Source: Chloroflexota bacterium (GTDB lineage Bacteria > Chloroflexota > Anaerolineae > Ardenticatenales > Ardenticatenaceae). From it: a stretch of 5,675 bases of DNA. The notes beneath the pieces were generated by a model, which had not been told where the DNA came from, did not search any database, and saw nothing but the letters and a program-made list of their open reading frames with translations. The DNA is taken from NCBI GenBank assembly GCA_003520455.1, contig DOUV01000367.1, forward strand, positions 6,836-12,510. Reading direction: 5' to 3'. The translations under genes were made by a program, and so were the position numbers. Position 1 is the first letter of the stretch; each line of letters opens with the position of its first letter. This document shows, one piece after another, positions 1 to 4,615 of the stretch.

Positions 1-401
1 CGCTCCTCGGTGATGGGATAAGAGGAAGACCTCAAGATCAAGGAGTTCGGCCATACAAGAGACCACCATGGATCCAATCACCGTATCGAGAGACCTCGAA
101 GAGAGCACGGCCCGAGCGCCCCGTCTGGAGGTTGACGAGGGACATCGGCCGTGCGGGGTGACGGCTCAACAGGCTCCGCGTCCCTCGGCCGACGCCGCGC
201 CATCCTCGTCGCATGTTGTGGAGAGGATGGACCGGGCTGTTGCTCGGATACTCTGCGTACAGCTGCGGCCACCTGCGCCGCGGTAGTCTGCCGCCACGAC
301 CAGTAGCCAGCCATTCGAAACGCCGCTGCTCGTCTCGGCGGTGCGCTGTACCCTACGCCACATCGTGCTGCCCTTCGTGCTCCCGCTCCTGGGGGGTCGC
401 C
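1..401. other. Left-edge region with no recognisable gene
   Basis: Both strands are open for long stretches, as expected of GC-rich DNA, but the possible proteins are rich in Arg, Pro, Ser and Ala and show no domain I recognise. The longest plus-strand candidate from an ATG (68-286) has no convincing ribosome binding site. I see no RNA gene, promoter or long repeat here. The stretch could be the decayed end of a gene lying left of the window. Confidence 0.5.
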
Positions 402-599
402 ATGGGCGCTACGCTTGGCATCGTCACGGGCACTGCGCTCGGCTTCCTCTTGACCATGGCCGCGATCGCGGCCATGGTCATCGTCGCCACGCTCCGCCGG
501 CTGTGGCGGCTCCAACACCCCCGCCGCTGGCAGTACCTGGCGCTGGCGGTGCTGGTCGGCTTCTTCTTCGTGAACGACACGCGCGTGCTGTACGTCTAG
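402..599 (+). CDS. Small two-helix membrane protein, hypothetical
   Basis: This 65-residue frame begins MGATLGIVTGTALGF and ends NDTRVLYV at a TAG stop. A hydrophobic segment spans about residues 4-30 and a second about 44-58. They are separated by a basic linker (RRLWRLQHPRR), so an inner-membrane hairpin with the linker in the cytoplasm is likely. I chose the ATG at 402 because a GGGGGG run at 391-396 can serve as a weak Shine-Dalgarno, and because the 63 in-frame codons upstream are Ser/Arg/Cys-rich and not protein-like. The frame contains a perfect 30-bp palindrome that dictates much of residues 17-27. I do not recognise the family and propose no function. No promoter or terminator is obvious, so expression is unproven. 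Confidence 0.5.
   Translation: MGATLGIVTGTALGFLLTMAAIAAMVIVATLRRLWRLQHPRRWQYLALAVLVGFFFVNDTRVLYV
451..480. repeat. Perfect 30-bp palindrome inside the small membrane-protein frame
   Basis: The left half TGACCATGGCCGCGA (451-465) is the exact reverse complement of the right half (466-480), with no spacer. The centre contains GCGATCGC and two CCATGG sites lie symmetrically around it. In the 402-599 frame it encodes the near-symmetric peptide TMAAIAAM, so part of the symmetry could follow from Ala/Met codon choice. It could also be a protein-binding site or a structure in the RNA. Confidence 0.85.
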
Positions 600-818
600 C
601 ATCCTCTTTTCACCTCCTCCCGTCTCCCAAAAATAGCCCTTTTCCTCTTTCCTCTGGCTGCCGCGGGTCATGTCCTGCGGACTGCTGCTCCCTATACTAA
701 GTGAGGGGGGCAACGCAGGGAGGCTCTACGGAAGGGAGGCTTTTGGTCGTCGTGCATGAGCCGCTTAGCACCTGCCAGGGCTTCACCTATTTCAAATCAA
801 GCAAAGGAGAACACGCAC
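600..818. other. Intergenic leader upstream of the DUF2269 pair
   Basis: The first part (600-660) is pyrimidine-rich with no hairpin, so it gives no clear terminator for the preceding gene. TATACT at 693-698 is a plausible -10 element, but no good -35 lies 16-18 bp upstream. A 9-bp direct repeat AGGGAGGCT occurs at 717-725 and 733-741, 16 bp apart, downstream of that -10. The ribosome binding site AGGAG at 805-809 ends the region. A promoter for the 819-1618 unit is expected here but is not firmly located. Confidence 0.35.
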
Positions 819-1055
819 ATGGCTGACCGCGAATCGACCTATAGCACACCACGTTGGGTGAAGGTGCTTGGGATCATCGTCCTTGTTGTGGCCCTGCTGG
901 TTGTCGTCGTGCTCGTCACCGGCGTCGGTGGTCCCCACGGCCCTGGTCGCCACATACCGTCCGGTGAGACACCGCCCTCCAGCGTCATAGCAGGCCACCT
1001 ACCGTCCCGCACTGGCCTTGGCGGCTACACACTTCCCATAGAACACCGCGTGTAA
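819..1055 (+). CDS. Small single-pass membrane protein with Gly/Pro/His-rich tail
   Basis: The protein has 78 residues. A short polar N-terminus (MADRESTYSTPRWVKV) is followed by one strongly hydrophobic helix, about residues 16-35, rich in Val, Leu and Ile. A Gly, Pro and His-rich tail beginning GVGGPHGPGRHIPSG comes next. The ATG at 819 is preceded by AAAGGAG (803-809) with 9 nt spacing. That is far better than the upstream in-frame ATG at 756, which has no such site. The pattern TPRWVKV, helix, then HGPGRH/TPPSSV resembles uncharacterised proteins I remember from Chloroflexota and Actinomycetota, where they sit beside DUF2269-like genes as here. The tail probably lies outside the cytoplasm. 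His-rich tails can bind metals, but nothing here proves it. The stop is 5 nt before the next start, so the two genes are very likely cotranscribed and perhaps translationally coupled. Confidence 0.8.
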   Translation: MADRESTYSTPRWVKVLGIIVLVVALLVVVVLVTGVGGPHGPGRHIPSGETPPSSVIAGHLPSRTGLGGYTLPIEHRV

Positions 1056-1060
1056 CAGCT

Positions 1061-1618
1061 ATGACCATGACACCGGGCCTCCGCAAGTTCGCGCTCACCG
1101 TGCACATCACGTTCTCGGTCGGCTGGATTGGTGCGGTCGTTGCGTACCTGGCCCTCGGCGTCGCCGCTATGACCAGCCAGGATGCGCAGACGGTGCGTGC
1201 CGCCTGGATCGCGATGGAGTTGACCGGCTGGTATGTGATCGTCCCGTTGGCCCTCGCCGCGCTCCTGACCGGGCTTGTCATGTCACTGGGCACCCCATGG
1301 GGCTTGTTCCGCCACTATTGGGTCCTGATCACACTCGTGCTAACCATCCTTGCCACTGTCGTCTTGCTGTTGCACATGCCGACCGTGAGCTTCCTGGCAG
1401 ATACGGCGCAAGAGGCGGACGGTGCCGACCTCTTCAGGCTTGGGGGCGACCTCCTCCACCCCGGCGTCGGCCTGCTGGTGTTGCTCGTAATCACGGGGCT
1501 GAACATGTACAAGCCGCGGGGCCTGACCCCGTACGGGTGGCGTAAGCAGCAGGAGGAGCGTCGTAAGCGGCACGAGCAGGGTGCGCTGTCGCCATCATCC
1601 GCCGATGCAGCGACTTAG
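1061..1618 (+). CDS. DUF2269-like integral membrane protein
   Basis: The 185-residue protein has four predicted membrane helices at about residues 10-35, 48-75, 85-105 and 132-150. It ends in a charged cytoplasmic tail (RKQQEERRKRHEQ). Features I associate with this uncharacterised family are LRKFALTVHITFSVGWIGAV at the start, MELTGW in helix 2, GLFRHYWVL before helix 3 and YKPRGLTPYGWRKQ after helix 4. His15 and His105 lie in or at the ends of helices. Heme ligation is conceivable but not shown. The function is unknown. The start is taken at 1061; an ATG two codons later (1067) is an alternative. No good Shine-Dalgarno precedes either, which fits coupling to the gene ending at 1055. Length looks complete and no frame damage is seen. 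Confidence 0.85.
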   Translation: MTMTPGLRKFALTVHITFSVGWIGAVVAYLALGVAAMTSQDAQTVRAAWIAMELTGWYVIVPLALAALLTGLVMSLGTPWGLFRHYWVLITLVLTILATVVLLLHMPTVSFLADTAQEADGADLFRLGGDLLHPGVGLLVLLVITGLNMYKPRGLTPYGWRKQQEERRKRHEQGALSPSSADAAT

Positions 1619-1626
1619 GCATCGGC
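1601..1626 (+). terminator. Hairpin across the stop codon of the DUF2269 gene
   Basis: GCCGATGC (1601-1608) and GCATCGGC (1619-1626) form a perfect 8-bp GC-rich stem around a 10-nt loop that contains the TAG stop (1616-1618). No T-run follows (AATCAGTC). It is therefore not a standard intrinsic terminator. It may protect the mRNA 3' end or assist factor-dependent termination. Confidence 0.35.
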
Positions 1627-1823
1627 AATCAGTCTCCCACCCCAGGCCGGTACCGCGCATAAAGAAGGCATTCTCTTCCAGGGTTCCAGTTCGCCACTGC
1701 CATCAGCGACTCCCTGAAAGGGTGCTGAGTTAGATCGTTACTGCACAACCGGCGCTCGCCTGCTTGCTGCGATTCTCCGCATCGAAGAGTTGGCCCACTC
1801 CAGCTACGCCTCTCCAACCACCA

Positions 1824-1898
1824 GTCAAGGAGTCGCCCGGGGCGCACGACCGGGGACTTCCGAAGTCTTGGAAGACTTCGGAAGTCTGACTCCTTGAC
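1824..1898. repeat. Nested inverted repeats (11-bp outer arms, 15-bp inner arms)
   Basis: The inner element (1855-1886) has perfect 15-bp arms, GACTTCCGAAGTCTT and its complement, with only GG between. Each arm contains its own smaller palindrome, GACTTC-C-GAAGTC at 1855-1867 and GACTTC-G-GAAGTC at 1874-1886. Outer arms GTCAAGGAGTC (1824-1834) and GACTCCTTGAC (1888-1898) are also exact reverse complements. Such nesting is typical of a small palindromic mobile repeat or of a cooperative binding site. No T-run suggests a terminator. Confidence 0.8.
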
Positions 1899-2008
1899 CG
1901 GCGCTTTCGCCACGAGTCGCCAGGCGTGATGTGTGATCCGTCACGGAATCGCCCAAGGATCACGCTGCGTCTCGAGCAACTTCTCCAAGGAGCGGTAGAG
2001 GACCTTCG

Positions 2009-2179
2009 ATGTATACCGGCGGGATCAAAAAGGGGACCATCGCAGCAAAGGAGCGACCGGGGATGGTGAAGACGTTTGACTGTTTGCTGACCGGGCGCAC
2101 GAAGAGAAGCGAAGCGGCCCGTCCCGGTCGACGGCGATTCTTCGTCACGCCGGAGATGGCACTCACGGAGAAGGATTGA
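2009..2179 (+). CDS. Doubtful small basic open frame, 56 codons
   Basis: This frame starts MYTGGIKKGTIAAKERPGMV and ends MALTEKD at a TGA, with many Lys and Arg residues. AGAGGA at 1997-2002, 6 nt before the ATG, could act as a ribosome binding site. The frame stays open upstream to 1898 but offers no ATG there. I recognise no family, and a frame of this size is common by chance in GC-rich DNA, so it is listed only as a candidate. Confidence 0.15.
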   Translation: MYTGGIKKGTIAAKERPGMVKTFDCLLTGRTKRSEAARPGRRRFFVTPEMALTEKD

Positions 2180-2208
2180 AGGGCTCAAATGAGAGGAGGA
2201 CGCGCATA

Positions 2209-2246
2209 GAAAGAGCGGCGCACTTCCCGAAGTGCGTCACTCTTTC
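2209..2246. repeat. Long near-perfect hairpin with ACTTC-CC-GAAGT tip
   Basis: Bases 2209-2226 pair with 2229-2246 around a 2-nt CC centre. The 18 positions include one mismatch (2216/2239) and one G-T (2218/2237). The outer arms are GAAAGAG (2209-2215) and CTCTTTC (2240-2246), and the inner arms are CGCACTTC and GAAGTGCG. The tip resembles the core of the 1855-1886 palindrome. No T-run follows on either strand, so it is not an obvious intrinsic terminator. Confidence 0.7.
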
Positions 2247-2314
2247 GCGCTGACCGGCTGCCCACTGTCGCTCGATAAGCACGAACCGAAAATCCCGGGG
2301 GGCTGGCGTAGAGG

Positions 2315-2342
2315 TTGACAATTCAGTGTATACAGGTATTGT
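2315..2342 (+). promoter_or_regulatory. Sigma70-type promoter with TGTATACA palindrome and no gene behind it
   Basis: A perfect TTGACA (2315-2320) is followed after 16 bp by TATTGT (2337-2342, 4 of 6 to TATAAT). The spacer carries the palindrome TGTATACA (about 2327-2334), the type of site bound by some GntR-family repressors. No protein gene follows on the plus strand. Transcription from here would run antisense into the ArsR-rhodanese gene (2539-3210). It may be the surviving promoter of a deleted gene, or the start of an antisense RNA. Confidence 0.4.
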
Positions 2343-2538
2343 TGTTCCCTGTTTCCTCGTTGTTTGCTTCGATGTGCCTTGTCGCCCATCCACTGCCACT
2401 TCCCCTTCCACGCCTGTTGGGACTCCCTGTTTCTACCCTGTCCGTTGCGACGTGGAAGGCCTTCGCCAGGCGGTAACGGTTGTATCCGGCATCACGGACC
2501 CCTCGTACGACAACAGTAGCAATGATGCTTGATAGCGG

Positions 2539-3210
2539 CTACTCGATCGCATAGCCGGCGAGTTGCCATTCCAGGAGCCCCTCTTCGAGCCGAGCTACAG
2601 TCCAGCCGCGCCGGACCAGAAGCTCGAGCGCGTCGTCGGCATAGACACAAAAGGGGCCGCGGCAGTAGGTCACGATGGTTTTATCCTGGGGGAGCTCATC
2701 GAGCCGCTCTTCGAGCTCGTCGATCGGGATCGAAATCGCCTGAGGAAGATGAGCGGCTTGATACTCTGCCTGAGGACGCACATCGACCAGGATGGCCTCG
2801 CCGACTTGCAGCTGCGCGTGCAGCTCCTCGGGCGAGATGGTGTCAAAGGCGTACCGACGGGCGCGGTAAGCGTTTAGGACCCGTTCCACGTCTGCTAGCT
2901 GGCGCCCGGCGACAGCCCGTAGATCCAGCCAGAGATGGGCGATGGAAGGATCAGCCAGCCGGTAGCGAATATAGATGCCCTCGCGCTCGTCCATCACAAG
3001 CCGCGCCTGTTTAAGCTTCTGCAGATGTTGGGAGGTATTGGCGATGCTCATGTGTGCCTCGCGGGCCAACTCCTCCACCGTGCGCGGTGCCTGGACTAAG
3101 AGATCCAGCAGTTCCAACCGGTGGGGGTTCGCCATAGCGCCGGCGACCTGGGCAAAAAGGGTGTAAAGCTGCTCTTTGTGAACTCGCTTCCGGTCTTTGT
3201 CTTGGGCCAT
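2539..3210 (-). CDS. ArsR-family regulator fused to a rhodanese domain
   Basis: The 223-residue protein has two parts. Residues about 10-95 form an ArsR/SmtB-type winged helix: ANPHRLELLDLL, then a helix-turn-helix around TVEELAREAHMSIANTSQHL, then the wing near EREGIYIRYRL. Residues about 125-220 form a rhodanese domain with LVDVRPQAEY, AHLPQAISIP and the active loop TYCRGPFCVY. Cys183 is the expected persulfide-carrying residue, and Cys188 is the only other Cys. No Cys pair is present in the DNA-binding part, so classical As/Cd/Zn thiolate sensing is unlikely. A sulfur or selenium species acting on the rhodanese loop is more plausible, though this is inference. I chose the ATG at 3210 because the 40 in-frame codons upstream overlap the promoter and operator. 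It has only a weak Shine-Dalgarno. The gene is probably autoregulated through the operator at 3242-3277. Confidence 0.92.
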   Translation of the reverse strand: MAQDKDRKRVHKEQLYTLFAQVAGAMANPHRLELLDLLVQAPRTVEELAREAHMSIANTSQHLQKLKQARLVMDEREGIYIRYRLADPSIAHLWLDLRAVAGRQLADVERVLNAYRARRYAFDTISPEELHAQLQVGEAILVDVRPQAEYQAAHLPQAISIPIDELEERLDELPQDKTIVTYCRGPFCVYADDALELLVRRGWTVARLEEGLLEWQLAGYAIE

Positions 3211-3241
3211 GGGGCTCGATCCGTGAGTGGTAGGCAATCTC

Positions 3242-3277
3242 ACTCTATTATTCAATACGTTTGTTGAATAATAGAGT
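3242..3277. promoter_or_regulatory. Operator: perfect 14-bp inverted repeat
   Basis: ACTCTATTATTCAA (3242-3255) and TTGAATAATAGAGT (3264-3277) are exact reverse complements separated by 8 bp. AT-rich inverted repeats with ATTCAA/TTGAAT cores are typical of ArsR/SmtB-family operators. It lies 31 bp before the ArsR-rhodanese start codon, and one arm contains that gene's -10 element, so binding would block RNA polymerase. This is the most AT-rich stretch I see in the window. Confidence 0.85.
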
Positions 3278-3296
3278 AAAGGGGGACTGATGTCAA
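3268..3296 (-). promoter_or_regulatory. Promoter of the ArsR-rhodanese gene
   Basis: Read on the minus strand, a consensus -35 TTGACA (3296-3291) is followed after exactly 17 bp by TATTAT (3273-3268), which matches TATAAT at five of six positions. Transcription should begin near 3261, giving a leader of about 50 nt that still carries the distal operator arm. The overlap of -10 and operator suggests strong expression when derepressed and tight repression otherwise. Confidence 0.8.
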
Positions 3297-3433
3297 CTCT
3301 GTGCTGGTCATCCCAGGGTCGTCTCATCATACCTATGATTGCTGATCGATAGACCGACGCGGTGGTGGAGGTGATGTTGGTTGACGCACAGGACGGCTGC
3401 CTTACCCGGTGATGTCAGAGGAATCATGATCGG

Positions 3434-3469
3434 AAATAAGAAGAGGGCGCAGCGGTATTCCGGCGCCCT
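3434..3469 (-). terminator. Intrinsic terminator of the OsmC-methyltransferase-tusA unit
   Basis: On the minus strand, AGGGCGC (3469-3463) pairs with GCGCCCT (3450-3444) around a 12-nt loop, followed by the T-rich tail CTTCTTATTT (3443-3434). It begins 2 nt after the last stop of the decayed TusA-like gene. That places it at the end of the minus-strand unit and separates it from the independently promoted regulator gene. Confidence 0.7.
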
Positions 3470-3484
3470 TTCATTGGGCTTTTT
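3465..3484 (+). terminator. Possible plus-strand terminator sharing bases with the minus-strand one
   Basis: GCCC (3465-3468) pairs with GGGC (3476-3479) around a 7-nt loop and is followed by TTTTT (3480-3484). The stem is short. On the plus strand it competes with the longer AGGGCGC/GCGCCCT pairing for the same bases, an arrangement like an attenuator. No plus-strand gene lies just upstream, so coincidence is likely. Confidence 0.25.
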
Positions 3485-3665
3485 CATGGCCATCTCGGCG
3501 ACACCAGACTGGTCCGCCGTGAGGCTCGGATCGGCTGCTCGGACTCGAGTGTCTATCCGGTCACAAAGCGGCGCATTGGCCCGGCGATTTTTCGTCCAGC
3601 AGACGCCCCGCACAGCCTTTTTGGCCGGCATCGTAGAAGACATCGGCGTCAAACCGTGATGTCAT
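3471..3665 (-). pseudogene. Decayed TusA-like sulfur-carrier gene
   Basis: TusA-like proteins are small sulfur-transfer carriers. The minus-strand ATG at 3665 opens MTSRFDADVFYDAGQKGCAG, then RLLDE, which matches the N-terminus of the TusA-like proteins I remember from Chloroflexota. The rest is spread over three frames. IAGPMRRF appears in a second frame after a run of five A (near 3590). That frame then meets a TAG where a Gln before TLE is expected. RVRAADPSLTAD appears in a third frame. VWCRRDGHEKAQ returns to the first frame and ends at TGA 3473-3471. Together these follow the expected order (DEIA..MRRL, TLEVRATDPS, LPAWCR..GHE) with at least three indels and one nonsense codon. Sequencing error is unlikely to produce so many in under 200 bp. 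It follows the methyltransferase stop by 16 nt and belonged to the same unit. Confidence 0.75.
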
Positions 3666-3681
3666 CCTTTCCCGCCTGTTC

Positions 3682-4527
3682 TCACGGCCTGGAGATCTCG
3701 CAGTTGAGGGTCTGGAGAGCGGCCAGCCACTCCGCCTCATCCCGGGGCTTGCGAGCGCGGAAATTGATGCCCAGCGTCCCGAAGGTGGCGGCGCTGCTTT
3801 CTTGGGGAGCGCCGCCAAAGATGTCGGCCCGCCAGGTGATCTCGAAGCCGACAAAGCCGGCCATGATGACGGCCATAGTGAGCTCTGCTTCCAGCAGAGC
3901 GCCCGCAATTCAGCCCGTCCAGAGATCTATCGTGCGTTTGGCGCTCTCGGGGACGGCCTTCTGCACCAAAATATCACCGATCTGCAGCCGACCACCCGGC
4001 TTGAGCACGCCGGCTATCTCCTTCAAACCGGTAGCCTTGTCTGACATCAGGTTGAGCACACCATTGGAGATCACGACATCGGCCCAGGCAGTCGGCACCG
4101 GGAGCGCCTCGCCGTAGCCTTCGCGAAACTCGACGTTGGTGAGTCCAGCTTCGGCGGCACTGCGCCGGGCCCTCGCCAGCATCGCCGGCGTCATATCCAC
4201 CCCAATCACCCGTCCCTTCGGGCCGACCATCCGCGCGGCAATCAGGCTGTCCATACCGGCGCCTGAACCGACATCGATCACGTGCTGACCCGGTTCGAGC
4301 TCACCCAGGCTGAAAGGGTTGCCCGTGCCGGCAAAGGACTCGATGGCCGCCTCTGGAATACCTTCCAGCCACTCGTCGCGATAGCCGAGCATGCGGGCAA
4401 GCGGCCGGCCGGTGTGGAAATGGAAGCCTTGACCGGGATTTAGCGCCACGGCGGCGTATTCCTCCTGGATTGCCAGGCGCAGCTTCTCGATATCAACGGC
4501 CGGCCCGTCAAGGGCTTGCGCGGTCAT
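3682..4527 (-). CDS. ArsM-like SAM-dependent methyltransferase, probable selenoprotein (Sec206 at in-frame TGA)
   Basis: Read through the TGA at 3912-3910, this gives 281 residues. Residues about 12-75 are the N-terminal part (PGQGFHFHTGRPLARMLGY, SFAGTGNPF). Residues about 80-190 form a class I Rossmann fold with the SAM motif VIDVGSGAGMDSLIAAR, the acidic VDMT, the GYGEALP loop, ISNGVLNL and LKPGGRLQIGD. Then comes DLWTG-U-IAGALLEAEL and an intact C-terminus ending in GTLGINFRARKPRDEAEW. In the ArsM-like family the residue at U is normally Cys, matching the catalytic arsenic-binding Cys before the GGAL motif of ArsM. Residues 1-205 contain no Cys; the only one is near the C-terminus. The frame is the same on both sides of the TGA, so no frameshift is involved. 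The start at 4527 has AAAGGA (4540-4535) 7 nt upstream. Substrate (arsenic, selenium or another soft acceptor) is unknown. The alternative is a pseudogene broken by one nonsense codon. Confidence 0.8.
3882..3912 (-). promoter_or_regulatory. Candidate bacterial SECIS element with its UGA
   Basis: After the TGA (3912-3910) come 9 nt. Then GCTCTGCT (3900-3893) pairs perfectly with AGCAGAGC (3889-3882) around the loop GGA (3892-3890). The loop begins 17 nt after the TGA. Known bacterial SECIS hairpins lie inside the reading frame just after the UGA, with a small apical loop starting with G roughly 16-37 nt away, so position, size and loop base all fit. The codons read ALLEAEL, and several third positions (GCT, GAA, GCA) depart from the usual GC-ending choice in ways that complete the stem. 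It would recruit SelB with Sec-tRNA. Confidence 0.7.
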
Positions 4528-4554
4528 GTCAGGTTCCTTTCTCGCTGAGAATGT

Positions 4555-4595
4555 GGCTGAGTCCTGGCAGACAGGTCGCCAGCCAGGACCCAGCC
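4555..4595 (-). repeat. Strong hairpin between the OsmC and methyltransferase genes
   Basis: On the minus strand, 14 bases (4595-4582, GGCTGGGTCCTGGC) pair with 14 bases (4568-4555) with only one G-U, around a 13-nt loop. It fills much of the 88-nt gap. No T-run follows (CACATTCTC), so it is not a standard terminator. It may stabilise or process the mRNA so that the two genes are expressed at different levels. Confidence 0.6.
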
Positions 4596-4615
4596 AGAGG
4601 ATTCGTGCTGTTTGA

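Larger units (their letters stand above)
1619..2538. other. Gene-poor 0.9-kb spacer with hairpins and an orphan promoter
   Basis: No frame on either strand in this stretch looks like a known protein. It does contain ordered structure, listed separately: a nested palindrome (1824-1898), a long hairpin (2209-2246), a promoter-like site (2315-2342) and a doubtful 56-codon frame (2009-2179). A further 7-bp inverted repeat, GTGATCC (1932-1938) with GGATCAC (1957-1963), is present. Together this suggests an intergenic mobile or regulatory remnant separating two convergent gene groups. Confidence 0.5.

Noticed and set aside
78..713. Long minus-strand open frame of 211 codons at the left edge
   Set aside because: It is rich in Arg, Ala, Pro and Gln, opposes the more protein-like small membrane-protein frame, and has no recognisable domain. 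It looks like a GC-driven shadow.
1055..1071. 17-base match to the start of lacZ-alpha and the M13 reverse priming region (AACAGCTATGACCATGA)
   Set aside because: The match stops there. The frame continues as a normal DUF2269-like protein, and the preceding gene ends naturally in the same bases, so vector contamination is not supported.
3559..3561. In-frame TGA in the TusA-like remnant as another Sec codon
   Set aside because: The following codons in that frame are not TusA-like until VWCRRDGHE, and conserved pieces are in other frames. Frameshift decay explains it better.
3381..3659. 92-codon plus-strand open frame
   Set aside because: It runs antisense through the TusA-like remnant and the terminator, and no ribosome binding site or family resemblance is seen.
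3682..3876. Separate 64-residue gene starting at the ATG at 3876 (minus)
   Set aside because: It has no ribosome binding site, lies in the same frame as the methyltransferase and is recognisably that enzyme's C-terminus, so it is part of the read-through product.
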